The notes below the pieces were generated by a model that was not told the DNA's origin, searched no databases, and worked only from the letters and a program-made list of their open reading frames with translations. DNA of 64,000 nt from contig NZ_VDFY01000142.1 of NCBI RefSeq assembly GCF_006228125.1, forward strand, positions 22,281 to 86,280. The letters run 5' to 3'. Shown one piece after another: positions 8,509 through 16,720 of this stretch; the first letter of the stretch is position 1; every line of letters starts with the position of its first letter. The stretch comes from Micromonospora orduensis. Lineage in GTDB: Bacteria; Actinomycetota; Actinomycetes; Mycobacteriales; Micromonosporaceae. The position numbers and the translations under genes were made by a program.

Positions 8509-9150
8509 GTGAAGCTCCCCTCGCGGGTCGCGCTGGCGCTGGTGGGCCTGCTGATCCTCGCCGCGTGCGACACCGCGCCCGAGCCCGCCGGCCCGCCGAC
8601 GGGCGGCACCGCACCGACGACTTCCCCGGCCCCGTCCAGCGCGTCAGCCTCCCCCGTCGCGTTCGACGAGGCGCTGCACGACGAATTGATCGCGATGTTG
8701 GAACGCGACCAGGCCGACCGCGAGGGCACCCCGCAGACCGAGTCCGACCAGGCGCGCACCGCCCGGCTGAAGGACATCATCCGGGCCCACGGCTGGCCGA
8801 CCTTCGCCCTGGTCGGCGAGGACGGCGGCAACGCCGCCTGGGCCATCGCCCAACACTCCGACCTGGATCCCGCCTTCCAGCAGGAGGCGCTGGGCCTGCT
8901 ACGCGCGGCCGTCGCCGCCGGCCAGGCATCGCCGGGCAACCTCGCCTACCTCCACGACCGGGTCGCGACCGGCAGGGGCGAGCCCCAGGAGTACGGGACG
9001 CAGATCCGATGTGGACCCGCCGGCCCCGCCCCGGCCACCCCGATCAGGGACGAGGCCGATGTCGAACGACGCCGTGCCGAGGCCGGCCTGCCCACGCTGG
9101 CGAGCTACCTGGCCGAGATGACCACGATCTGCGCCCAGGACACCAACTAG
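8509..9150 (+). CDS. lipoprotein with a DUF6624 domain
   Basis: A 213-residue predicted lipoprotein. It has a short charged N-terminus, a hydrophobic core and the lipobox LILAACD, so Cys at about residue 20 would be lipidated and the protein anchored outside the membrane. A Pro/Ser/Thr-rich linker follows. Residues about 60-205 look like the DUF6624 family, with GWPTFALVGEDGGNAAW and PAFQQEALGLL. The function of that family is unknown. The start is GTG at 8509. The stop overlaps the stop of the convergent MocR gene by four bases. Confidence 0.75.
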   Translation: MKLPSRVALALVGLLILAACDTAPEPAGPPTGGTAPTTSPAPSSASASPVAFDEALHDELIAMLERDQADREGTPQTESDQARTARLKDIIRAHGWPTFALVGEDGGNAAWAIAQHSDLDPAFQQEALGLLRAAVAAGQASPGNLAYLHDRVATGRGEPQEYGTQIRCGPAGPAPATPIRDEADVERRRAEAGLPTLASYLAEMTTICAQDTN

Positions 9151-10553
9151 ACAGGTGCCCGTTCTCCGCGCAGAGCGCGGGCGAGGCGGCGGACGGCCTC
9201 GTCCATGAGGTCGGGCGCGGCGGCGGCGTAGGTGAGGCGCAGGTGCGGCGCCGGTGGTTCGGCGGCGTACCAGGGGCGACCCGGAAAGACGATGACGCCC
9301 TCGGCGGCAGCGGCGGCGGCCACCGCCACGTCGTCGACGCCGTCGGGCAGGCGGATCCACAGGTGCAGGCCGCCACGCGGGACCGACCGAGGACAGAGGC
9401 TGGGCAGGTGTCGCCGCAGCGCGGCCACCAACGACTCGCGGCGCGTCCGGAGTGACGTGGCGAGGGTCCGACGGTGCCGCGACCACGCCGGGGAGGTGAG
9501 GAACTCCAACGCCGCCTGTTGCAGTGGGCCGGCAACGAAGAAGTCGTCGAGCAGCCGTGCCCCGCGCAACCGGGCGCCTGCCGGCCCGCGGGCGCCGATC
9601 GCCGCGACGCGCAGCCCGGGCGCGGTCGACTTGGTCAACGAACGCAGGTAGATGACGTGGCCGTCGGGGTCTTCGGCAGCCAGCGGTGGCGGGGCCGGAC
9701 CGTCGATGGTGAGGTCGCGGGCATAGTCGTCCTCGATCAGGAACGCGCCGGCGTCGCGTACCGCGTCGGTGACCCGGGCCCGGCGATCAGCCGCGAGCGT
9801 CGCGCCGTGCGGGTTGGCGTACAGCGGCTGGCAGTAGAACAGCCGCGCACCGGTGCGGGCGAACGCGGCGGCGAGGTGGTCGGGGCGTACCCCGTCGGCG
9901 TCCGCCGGCACGGGCACCACCCGGAGTCCGGCGGCCCGTGCGACGGCCAGCGCGCCCAGGTAGGTCGGGGACTCGACGAGCAGGGCGTCGCCGGGGGTGG
10001 TGAGCGCCCGCACCGCCGAGGACAGCGCGGCCTGCCCGCCGGGGCAGATCACCATGTCCTCGGCCCGCAGCCCGTTCCCGGCCTCGCGGGCGAACCAGGC
10101 GCGCAGGTCCTCGCGTCCCTCGACCGGCCCGCGCTGCCAGGTCGCGGGCTGGCGGGCGGCGCGGCTGAGGGCGGCGCCCAACGCGGCGGCCGGCTGCAGG
10201 TCCGCGTCCAGGTAGCCGCCGGACAACGCGATGGCGCCGTCGCGCGGTAGCGCCAGCAGCGCCTGCATCTCGCTCTCGCCGGACGGGCGGGGCCCGAGCG
10301 CGACGGTCTGCCAGGACAGGTCGGGTACGCGCCGCTCGTCCGCCGCCGCGGCCACGAAGGTGCCTCTGCCGGGCCGCGCCTCGATCAGCCCTTCGGCCAC
10401 CAACCGCCGGATGGCCTCGGCGACGGTGACCGGTGAGGCCTGGTGCCGGGCGGTCAACTCCCGGACCGAGGGCAGTCGGGCGCCCGGACCCGCGTCAGCC
10501 ACCAGCACGCGCAGATCTTGGATAACGCGGGCGGCTGCGTTACCGTCTTCCAT
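9147..10553 (-). CDS. MocR-type GntR/aminotransferase regulator
   Basis: A 468-residue fusion. An N-terminal GntR winged helix (about 5-75: PSVRELTARHQASPVTVAEA, RPGRGTFV) precedes a fold-type I aminotransferase-like domain (about 115-460). The latter has FLIEDDYARD and SLTKSTAPGLRV, in which the Lys would form the PLP aldimine. MocR proteins use PLP or its amine adducts as effector, often to control vitamin B6 or amine metabolism genes or a neighbouring transporter. The start codon at 10553-10551 overlaps head-to-head with the start of the EamA transporter, so the pair share one control region. No ribosome site is visible, consistent with a leaderless mRNA. Confidence 0.88.
   Translation of the reverse strand: MEDGNAAARVIQDLRVLVADAGPGARLPSVRELTARHQASPVTVAEAIRRLVAEGLIEARPGRGTFVAAAADERRVPDLSWQTVALGPRPSGESEMQALLALPRDGAIALSGGYLDADLQPAAALGAALSRAARQPATWQRGPVEGREDLRAWFAREAGNGLRAEDMVICPGGQAALSSAVRALTTPGDALLVESPTYLGALAVARAAGLRVVPVPADADGVRPDHLAAAFARTGARLFYCQPLYANPHGATLAADRRARVTDAVRDAGAFLIEDDYARDLTIDGPAPPPLAAEDPDGHVIYLRSLTKSTAPGLRVAAIGARGPAGARLRGARLLDDFFVAGPLQQAALEFLTSPAWSRHRRTLATSLRTRRESLVAALRRHLPSLCPRSVPRGGLHLWIRLPDGVDDVAVAAAAAAEGVIVFPGRPWYAAEPPAPHLRLTYAAAAPDLMDEAVRRLARALRGERAPV
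10518..10546 (+). promoter_or_regulatory. candidate promoter of the EamA gene, leaderless
   Basis: TTGGAT (10518-10523), a 17-base spacer and TACCGT (10541-10546) fit a primary-sigma promoter. The -10 ends five bases before the ATG at 10552, so transcription would begin at or next to the start codon. The promoter lies inside the MocR coding region. Confidence 0.5.
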
Positions 10554-11499
10554 GAAGGATGATAGTAGCGCTACTTCCGCCAGCACGATAACAACGCGCC
10601 GGGCCGGCGGCCTCGCCCTCGGCGCGCTGGGCGTGCTCGGGTTCAGCCTCTCCCTGCCCGCGACCCGCCTGGCCGTCCAGCAACTCGATCCGTGGTTCGT
10701 CGCGTTCGGGCGGGCGGTCGGCGCGGGACTGCTGGCCTGGGCGTACCTGCGTCTCACAGGCGCGCCACGGCCCTCGCGCGGCCAGTGGCGGCGGCTGGCG
10801 GTCGTCGCCCTGGGCGTCGTCGTCGGTTTCCCGCTGTTCACCTCGCTGGCGCTGCTCACCCAGACCTCGGCGCACGGCGCGGTGGTCATCGCCGCGCTGC
10901 CCGCGATGACCGCCGTGTTCGCGGTGCTGCGCGCCGGTGAACGCCCGCCGCCGCTGTTCTGGATCGCGAGCGCCGGCGGCCTGCTGGCGGTGCTGGTCTT
11001 CCTCGCCGCCAGCGGCGCGGTACGCGGCACGATCACCCTGCCCGACGCGTTCCTGCTCGCGGCGATCGTGCTCTGCGGCCTGGGCTACGCCGAGGGCGGC
11101 GCGCTCGCCCGCGATCTGGGTGGCGCCCGGACGATCTGCTGGGCGCTGCTGCTGTCGCTGCCCGTCACCGTGCCCGTGACTGTCGTCGCCGCGCTGGCCG
11201 ACCGGCCGCACGCCGACGCCGTCGGCTGGTCGGCGTTCGGCTACCTCACAGTCGTCTCGATGTTCCTGGGCTTCTTCGCCTGGTACGCGGGCCTGGCCCG
11301 GGGCGGCATCGCGCAGGTCGGTCAGGTCCAGCTCGCGCAGCCCGTGCTCACCCTCGGGTGGTCGGCGCTGCTGCTCGGTGAGACCGTCACCCCGACCTCG
11401 GTCGTGGCGGCCGTGGTGGTGCTGGCGTGCGTCGTGTTGATCCAGCGCACCCGGCGGTCGACGCCGGCGGTGCGACGGGAGAGGTCGGGCGTGCGTTAG
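10552..11499 (+). CDS. EamA/DMT-family transporter
   Basis: A 315-residue membrane protein with ten predicted membrane segments in two EamA repeats (about 25-155 and 170-300). It belongs to the drug/metabolite transporter superfamily, whose members export amino acids, purines or other metabolites. The repeat signature PVLTLGWSALLLGETV is clear. Pairing with a divergent MocR regulator suggests export or import linked to an amine or pyridoxine-type compound. This is inference. The ATG at 10552 overlaps the MocR start codon on the other strand. Confidence 0.87.
   Translation: MKDDSSATSASTITTRRAGGLALGALGVLGFSLSLPATRLAVQQLDPWFVAFGRAVGAGLLAWAYLRLTGAPRPSRGQWRRLAVVALGVVVGFPLFTSLALLTQTSAHGAVVIAALPAMTAVFAVLRAGERPPPLFWIASAGGLLAVLVFLAASGAVRGTITLPDAFLLAAIVLCGLGYAEGGALARDLGGARTICWALLLSLPVTVPVTVVAALADRPHADAVGWSAFGYLTVVSMFLGFFAWYAGLARGGIAQVGQVQLAQPVLTLGWSALLLGETVTPTSVVAAVVVLACVVLIQRTRRSTPAVRRERSGVR
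10564..10575. promoter_or_regulatory. perfect 12-base palindrome, candidate MocR operator
   Basis: AGTAGCGCTACT is a perfect palindrome 9 bases inside the EamA reading frame and just upstream of the MocR start on the other strand. Read on the minus strand, TACTAT within and beside it could be a -10 element ending eight bases before the MocR ATG. The palindrome would therefore sit on the MocR promoter, which suits autoregulation. Confidence 0.45.
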
Positions 11500-11882
11500 C
11501 CCCGCTCGCGCTCGCGGGCCGTCTGCAATTCGGGCACCGAGGCTTCCAGCAGGTCCGCGAGGCCGCGCAACTGCTCGGCGACGCGGGCACCGAGGGGCGT
11601 CAGCGAGTATTCCACGCGCGGCGGGATCGCGGTGAGCACCTCGCGGGTGAGCATCCCGTCGCGTTCGAGCGTCTGGAGAGTCTGCGAGAGCATCCGTTCG
11701 CTGACCCCGTCGATGCGGCGGCGCAACGCGTTGAACCGGTACCGACCCTCGCCGAGGGCGAGCAGCGCGAGCGAGGCCCACTTCGAGGTCACGTCCTCGA
11801 AGGCGGCGCGCGAGGTGCAGCCCCGCGCGAAGACATCGCTGACGAGTTCCTGGGTAGGCCCCGCCGGGTCGTGGGCCGGCAT
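11496..11882 (-). CDS. HxlR-type regulator (QorR-like)
   Basis: A 128-residue winged-helix protein of the HxlR family. It has the early Cys in FARGCTSRAAFEDV, followed by TSKWASLALLALGEG and the recognition part GVSERMLSQTLQTLERDG. QorR/YodB relatives use this N-terminal Cys to sense quinones, diamide or other electrophiles. I use the ATG at 11882, eight bases after a GAGG ribosome site; a GTG at 11891 is the alternative. It is divergent from an NmrA-like quinone reductase, the classic QorR target. The stop overlaps that of EamA. Confidence 0.85.
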   Translation of the reverse strand: MPAHDPAGPTQELVSDVFARGCTSRAAFEDVTSKWASLALLALGEGRYRFNALRRRIDGVSERMLSQTLQTLERDGMLTREVLTAIPPRVEYSLTPLGARVAEQLRGLADLLEASVPELQTARERERG

Positions 11883-11938
11883 GTCGTTCACCTCACCAGC
11901 CTACCCGACGCTTACACGAAGGCTTGTGCTGTAGATTC

Positions 11939-11950
11939 GTAAGTGCTTAC
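11939..11950. promoter_or_regulatory. inverted repeat, candidate HxlR operator
   Basis: GTAAG-TG-CTTAC lies 30 bases upstream of the reductase ATG. A further CTTAC copy at 11911-11915 suggests a second half-site. Both lie in the divergent HxlR-reductase gap. Confidence 0.4.
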
Positions 11951-11979
11951 AGATCATCACCGCTACTCCGGAGGTTCCC

Positions 11980-12837
11980 ATGCCCACCTATGCCGTCACC
12001 GGCGCCACCGGCCGACTGGGTCGCCTGGTGATCGAGCGCCTGCTCGACACCGGTGTGCCCGCCACCGAGATCGCCGCCGTGGTCCGCGACACCGACAAGG
12101 CCGCCGACCTGGCCGCGCGCGGCGTCGAGATCCGACAGGCCAACTACGACGACCCGTTGACCCTGCCCGGCGCCGTGGCCGGCGTACGCCGCCTGCTGCT
12201 CATCTCCGGCGACACCCCCGGGCAGCGCGTCGCCCAGCACACCGCGGTCATCGACGCAGCCAAGCTCGCCGGCGTCGAGCGCGTCGTCTACACCAGCATC
12301 CTCAAGGCCGACACGACGACGAACCCCCTGGCACCGGAGCACAAGGCCACCGAGGCGGTCCTCGCCGCGTCGGGCCTGCCGTACACGGTGCTGCGCAACA
12401 GCTGGTACACCGAGAACTACACCGACCAGCTACCGCAGTACCTCCAGACCGGCGCCATCCTCGGCGCCACCGGCGGCGGCCGGGTCTCCGCCGCGACCCG
12501 GGCCGACTACGCGGCCGCCGCGGCCGCGGCGCTGACCCGTGACGAGGACGGCAACGCCGTCTACGAGCTGGGCGGAACCGCGTTCACCTTCGACGAACTG
12601 GCCGAGGCCGTCACCGAGGTCACCAGCACCACTGTCGTACACCGGGACATGTCGGCCACCGACCTGGCCGACACCCTGCAGACTGTCGGACTGGACGCCG
12701 GCACCGCCGGGTTCGTCGCCGCGCTCGACCACTCGATCGCGCTCGGCGAGCTGGCGACCGACAGCGACGACCTCAGCCGGCTGATCGGGCGACCGAGCAC
12801 CCCGCTGCGCGACGCCATCCGGGCCGCGCGGGGCTGA
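11980..12837 (+). CDS. NmrA-like NAD(P)H:quinone oxidoreductase (QorB/YtfG type)
   Basis: A 285-residue atypical short-chain dehydrogenase. It begins with the dinucleotide-binding GATGRLGRLV, has VVRDT as the cofactor-selecting end of strand 2, and carries the NmrA-type substrate half. The Tyr-x-x-x-Lys catalytic pair is absent, as usual for NmrA proteins. YtfG/QorB relatives reduce quinones. A CGGAGG ribosome site precedes the ATG. The divergent HxlR regulator is very probably its repressor, giving a self-contained electrophile-response unit. Confidence 0.85.
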   Translation: MPTYAVTGATGRLGRLVIERLLDTGVPATEIAAVVRDTDKAADLAARGVEIRQANYDDPLTLPGAVAGVRRLLLISGDTPGQRVAQHTAVIDAAKLAGVERVVYTSILKADTTTNPLAPEHKATEAVLAASGLPYTVLRNSWYTENYTDQLPQYLQTGAILGATGGGRVSAATRADYAAAAAAALTRDEDGNAVYELGGTAFTFDELAEAVTEVTSTTVVHRDMSATDLADTLQTVGLDAGTAGFVAALDHSIALGELATDSDDLSRLIGRPSTPLRDAIRAARG

Positions 12838-12893
12838 CCGGCCGCGACCTCGTCCGGGCGACGGTGTACGCCTTCGTCGCCGGCCCGGGAACG

Positions 12894-13469
12894 CTAATCC
12901 CCGCGCCTGCCGGCCTCGACGGCAGCCCGCTCCACCCGCTGGCGGTGGTCGAGCCACCCTGATTCGTCGACAGCGGGCAGATTGTCGTTCCCGGGCAGCA
13001 GGCCGGCCGCGCCGTCGATGAGCTCCCGCACGATGTCGGCGTGGCCGGCGTGCCGCTGCGTGTCCACGACGACGTGGACCAGCACCTGGTGCAACGTCAC
13101 CGCCTCGTCGCCCCACCACGGCACCCGGCCCACGTCATCCAACCCGAGGGCCTCGATGGTGGTGTCGGCGTGTGCCGTCGCGCGACGGTACAGGTCGATG
13201 ATCTCCTCGCGGGCCTCATCCGGCCTCGCCCACATGTCGGCGTTGGCCTCCGCCGCGTCGCCGACGTACGGCAGCTCCTGCGCGAACGGCCGGCCGAACA
13301 CGACGCCGAAGTAGCCGACCTCCACGGCCGCGCAGTGTTTCACCAGACCGAGCAGGTTGGTGGCGGTCGGTGTCAGCGGGCGCCGAACGTCGTATTCGCT
13401 GAGCCCGTCGAGCTTCCACAGCAGCGCCTCGCGGCCGCCCTTCAGGTACGTGTGCAGGTCCGCCTTCAT
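12894..13469 (-). CDS. DinB-superfamily protein (DUF664)
   Basis: A 191-residue four-helix DinB/YfiT-like protein. Metal-ligand histidines occur at the expected places: LVKHCAAVEVGYFG in helix 2 and HQVLVHVVVDTQRHAGHADI in helix 4. In actinobacteria this group includes mycothiol-dependent transferases, so a thiol-linked detoxification role is possible but not shown. It is a single gene with its own start (ATG 13469), divergent from the ion channel. Confidence 0.85.
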   Translation of the reverse strand: MKADLHTYLKGGREALLWKLDGLSEYDVRRPLTPTATNLLGLVKHCAAVEVGYFGVVFGRPFAQELPYVGDAAEANADMWARPDEAREEIIDLYRRATAHADTTIEALGLDDVGRVPWWGDEAVTLHQVLVHVVVDTQRHAGHADIVRELIDGAAGLLPGNDNLPAVDESGWLDHRQRVERAAVEAGRRGD

Positions 13470-13606
13470 CGCGCCACGATGGCATGCGGCGGCCTTCGGC
13501 GCGGCCCCGGATGGTCGACGACCCGGCCGTACCCAGGTCCCCGCACCGCCAGCCCGCGCTCATTCCCGCTCGCCGGGCGTCCTTGATCTTGGCTAGGCTG
13601 GTCGCC

Positions 13607-14512
13607 ATGCCCCCGCACCGCCGGCCCGCGCTGGCCGACGCCTGCGCGCGGCTCGCCCGGTCCCGCCCCTTCGAGATCGTCATCGTCGTCGCCATCCTCG
13701 CCAACGGCGCCGTCCTCGGCCTGGAGACGTACGACGGTCTGATCCCCGCGAACGCGGCCCTGCACGGGCTGGAATGGCTATTCCGGGCGGTCTTCGTCGT
13801 CGAGATCGCCATCCGGCTGGCGGCGTACGGCCGTCGTCCGCAGGACTTCTTCCGGCACGGCTGGAACGTCTTCGACTTCCTCGTGATCGCGGCCATCTTC
13901 GTTCCGGGCCTGCACGGTGACTCGGCACTGCTGCGGGTGGTCCGGGTCGCCCGGATGGTCCGGCTGGTGCGGTTCTCACCGGGCCTGCGGACCATCGTGT
14001 CGGCGTTGTGGCGCAGTCTGCCGGGCGTCACCGGGTTCCTGGCCCTGGCCGTGGTGACGCTCTACGTGTACGGGATGGCCGGCTGGCTGATCTTCGGCGA
14101 CCGCTATCCCGACGAGTACGGCGACATCGGTCGGTCGCTGCTGACGCTGTTCGTGCTGCTCTCGCTGGAGACCCTGCCCGACCTCATCGAGCAGGGCCTG
14201 GCCATGTCGCCGTGGACGCTGCTCTACTACGTCAGCTACGTGATCATCACAGTCAACCTGCTGCTCAACATTCTCATCGCGGTCATCGTCAACTCGATGG
14301 AGGAGGCACGCCGGCTGGAGATGACCGAGCGGCTGGCCCCCGGCTACGACGAGGACGGTGACGGCGTACCCGACGAGGTGGACCGGATCGCGCTCACCCA
14401 ACGGCTGGACGACCTGCGCGCGGTCGTCGCCGAGCTGGAACGGGAACTGCGGATCGACCGTGCGGACGGGCACGCCCGCCCCCATCGCGAGGACATCCGC
14501 TCCCGAGGGTGA
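13607..14512 (+). CDS. voltage-gated cation channel with a calcium-loop tail
   Basis: A 301-residue six-segment ion channel subunit of the ion_trans family. The S4 voltage sensor has arginines every third residue (LLRVVRVARMVRLVRF, about residues 107-122). The pore loop reads LLSLETLPD, giving a Glu-containing filter like NaChBac-type sodium/calcium channels and lacking the GYG of potassium channels. After S6 (about 205-230), a cytosolic tail carries DEDGDGVPDEVD (248-259), a match to the DxDxDG calcium loop. A coiled-coil-like helix of 270-290 follows. It would assemble as a tetramer in the plasma membrane. Calcium gating is inference. Confidence 0.87.
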   Translation: MPPHRRPALADACARLARSRPFEIVIVVAILANGAVLGLETYDGLIPANAALHGLEWLFRAVFVVEIAIRLAAYGRRPQDFFRHGWNVFDFLVIAAIFVPGLHGDSALLRVVRVARMVRLVRFSPGLRTIVSALWRSLPGVTGFLALAVVTLYVYGMAGWLIFGDRYPDEYGDIGRSLLTLFVLLSLETLPDLIEQGLAMSPWTLLYYVSYVIITVNLLLNILIAVIVNSMEEARRLEMTERLAPGYDEDGDGVPDEVDRIALTQRLDDLRAVVAELERELRIDRADGHARPHREDIRSRG

Positions 14513-14555
14513 GTGCGCACGGGGTCCCGGTCGTCCGGCGTACCGTTGAAGCGCC

Positions 14556-14909
14556 ATGAACCCCGAAGCCAGCGCCATCCGTGCCGACCTGCTCCGGCGA
14601 CGCGACGAGACGGCCACCCAGGCCACCGCGTTGGAGGACGACCTGCGGAGCCTCTTCGAGGCGTCCCGGTCGTCCAACGCCGACGACGAGCACGACCCCG
14701 AGGGCAGCACCATCGCGTTCGAACGGGCCCAGCTCACCGCCGTCCTGGACGCGACGCGTCGACGCCTGGCGGAACTGGACGTGGCGCTGAGCCGGGTCGA
14801 CGCGGGCAGCTACGGCGTGTGCGAACGGTGTTCCCGCCCCATTCCCGCCGAACGGCTCGCCGCCCGCCCGTCGGCCCGTACCTGCGTGGCCTGCGCCAGC
14901 CGACGGTGA
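14556..14909 (+). CDS. DksA/TraR-family zinc-finger protein
   Basis: A 117-residue protein: an N-terminal antiparallel coiled coil (about 10-75) followed by a four-Cys zinc finger, CERC near residue 90 and CVAC near the end. It belongs to the DksA/TraR family, which enters the RNA polymerase secondary channel and tunes transcription initiation. The coiled-coil tip contains SSNADDEHDPEGST; acidic residues there suit polymerase binding. It starts with the ATG at 14556. It is transcribed in the same direction as the channel gene, 43 bases downstream. Confidence 0.85.
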   Translation: MNPEASAIRADLLRRRDETATQATALEDDLRSLFEASRSSNADDEHDPEGSTIAFERAQLTAVLDATRRRLAELDVALSRVDAGSYGVCERCSRPIPAERLAARPSARTCVACASRR

Positions 14910-14930
14910 CCGTGACGCCCGGGGCGGACG

Positions 14931-15335
14931 TCAGCTGGCGCAGCAGCCGCCGCTCTGACCCGCGTCGAGCGCGACGAGGCTGAGCGGCGCGGACCGGAGC
15001 CCACCGGAGCCGCCGGTGGCCAGGCCACGGCCTGGCGGCTCGGGCTCCGCCGCCGGCCCGCAGCAGCCGTCGCCGGTCGCCGAGGCGGCGGCGTTGCTGC
15101 TGCACACGCCGGTCTCGGGCAGGTCGAGCTGGACGTCGCGGGCGGCGGCCGTCCAGGTCCAGGCGCAGTTCCGAGGCGATGGAGTGGTCGGGGCGAAAGC
15201 CGGTGGCGGCGACGATACGGTCGACGGTGACCGACGCCTCGCTACCGTCGGCGTTCCGCACCACCACGACCACCCGGCCGTCGGCCGGGGTGAGGGCGTG
15301 CACCGGGAAACCAGCACGCTCGCGCGATCCTGAGC
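14931..15335 (-). pseudogene. truncated, frameshifted flavoprotein
   Basis: Two adjacent minus-strand frames together spell the C-terminus of an FAD/NAD(P)-dependent oxidoreductase. The first has VDRIVAATGFRPDHSI (about 15225-15180) and the second DVQLDLPETGVCSS with a Cys-rich end GGCCAS. The frame changes around 15138-15157 in a run of GGCGGCGG. The N-terminal two-thirds is missing, and homology stops a few bases from the TauE gene stop at 15339. It is either a decayed gene or, less likely, a sequencing slip plus a real truncation. Such flavoproteins often sit beside arsenic or sulfur genes. Confidence 0.6.
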
Positions 15336-15338
15336 GTC

Positions 15339-16112
15339 CTACGATGCCAGGGCCGGCAGCTGCTGGCCCAGGACGAGAACGCCCACCGCCAGGACGAACC
15401 AGCCGAACGCAGGACGCAGGCGACGCTCCGGAACGCGGCGGGAGAGGCGGCTCCCCACGAGGCTGCCGGCGACCGCGGCGCCGGTGAGCGCGGCGGTGAG
15501 CGTCCAGTCGACCGCAACGGCGGCGAGGTGACCGGCGAACCCGGCGAGGCTCTGCATCGAGATGACGGCCAGGGAGGTGCCCACGGCCACGGCCATCGGG
15601 AGACCGCCGAGCAGAGTCAGCGCGGGCACGACGAGAAACCCGCCGCCCGCGCCGACGAGCCCGGCGACGACCCCGACCGTCGCACCCACGGCGATGGTCC
15701 GCACCGGCGACAGTTCTCGTCCGACGCTCTCACCGGGCTCGTCCGTCGCGGCGTGACGACCACGGATCATGCCGACCGCGGTGGCGAGCATCATCAGCGC
15801 GAACACGCTCACCAGCGCCGTTCCGGGGACGACCTCCGCGAGGCGCCCGCCCCCGTAGGCGCCGGCCATCCCCGCCAGACCGAGGACCAGGCCGGTACGC
15901 CAACGGACCCGCCGTTCCCACGCGTACGGCACGAGGGCCACCGCGCTGGTGACGCCGACGACGAACAGCGAGGTGGCGATGGCCTCCTTGACCGGCAGAC
16001 CGGTGACGTAGATCAGCAGCGGCACGGCGAGGATGGAGCCGCCGCCGCCGAGCAGGCCGAGGCTGACGCCGATGGCCACGGCCAGCGCGAGGGTCAGGAC
16101 CAGAGAGGTCAC
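15339..16112 (-). CDS. TauE/SafE-family sulfite/thiosulfate exporter
   Basis: A 257-residue integral membrane protein of eight predicted helices in two repeats. The repeat signatures are GVSLGLLGGGGSILAVPLL near the N-terminus and GVVAGLVGAGGGFLVVPAL at about 145-165. TauE/SafE proteins move sulfite, sulfoacetate or related sulfur anions. Its GTG start at 16112 overlaps the TGA of the rhodanese gene, so it is the third gene of a coupled operon that begins with the metallo-beta-lactamase-rhodanese fusion. Disposal of the sulfite made by that enzyme is the obvious role. Confidence 0.88.
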   Translation of the reverse strand: MTSLVLTLALAVAIGVSLGLLGGGGSILAVPLLIYVTGLPVKEAIATSLFVVGVTSAVALVPYAWERRVRWRTGLVLGLAGMAGAYGGGRLAEVVPGTALVSVFALMMLATAVGMIRGRHAATDEPGESVGRELSPVRTIAVGATVGVVAGLVGAGGGFLVVPALTLLGGLPMAVAVGTSLAVISMQSLAGFAGHLAAVAVDWTLTAALTGAAVAGSLVGSRLSRRVPERRLRPAFGWFVLAVGVLVLGQQLPALAS

Positions 16113-16705
16113 GGCCGGCTCGCCGCCGGATTCCGGTCGCGCAGGTGACCGACGACGGTGTCCAGGTCGCAGCGCGCGCCCCGGTTGTAGGGCAGCCTGC
16201 TCAACAGCATGCCCATCGCGCAGGTGTTACTGATCGCGGCGAAGGTCAGGCCGGCGCCGACGAACGCGGCGACCCACCTGGCGCCCGGCAGCACCACCGA
16301 CGCGAGGACGCTGAGCAGCACGATGGAGCCGGCGACGAGGCGTACCTGACGTTCCAGATCCCAACGGGTCCGGCCCTGGTTGACGGGCGCGTTCGTGGCC
16401 TGCCAGGCGAGGATGCCGCCGGTGAGGACCTTCAGGTTCGGCAGACCGGCCCGGTCGAGGGCCTGTCCGGCCTGGGCGGCCCGGACCCCGGAGCGGCAGA
16501 CCAGCACCACGTCCTCGTCGAGGTGCCGACGCAGCTCGTCGCGGTGCTCGCGGAGCAGGTCGAGGGGGACGTTGTACGAGCCGGGGATGTGCGCGGACTC
16601 GAACTCCGCCGGCGTGCGCACGTCCAGCACCCGGGGCGCACGGCCCGAGTCGAGCAGTTCGCGCAGGGCGGTCGCGTCGAGGGTGTGCGGGTGGGAAGGG
16701 TTCAT
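16109..16705 (-). CDS. rhodanese with C-terminal DUF2892 membrane domain
   Basis: A 198-residue protein. Residues about 5-110 form a rhodanese domain with the active-site loop CRSGVRAAQA (Cys about 70), which would carry a persulfide. Residues about 120-190 contain two hydrophobic segments ending YNRGARCDL, a DUF2892-like region that would tether it to the membrane. It sits 15 bases after the metallo-beta-lactamase-rhodanese gene and overlaps the exporter gene. Sulfane-sulfur transfer between persulfide pools is the likely job. Confidence 0.88.
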   Translation of the reverse strand: MNPSHPHTLDATALRELLDSGRAPRVLDVRTPAEFESAHIPGSYNVPLDLLREHRDELRRHLDEDVVLVCRSGVRAAQAGQALDRAGLPNLKVLTGGILAWQATNAPVNQGRTRWDLERQVRLVAGSIVLLSVLASVVLPGARWVAAFVGAGLTFAAISNTCAMGMLLSRLPYNRGARCDLDTVVGHLRDRNPAASRP

Positions 16706-16720
16706 GTCTCCTCGTTCGGT

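Noticed and set aside
9147..9150. Overlapping convergent stop codons (also at 11496-11499) as a regulatory arrangement
   Set aside because: The palindromic CTAG/TTAG stop overlap arises easily in compact genomes and shows no hairpin or other signal.
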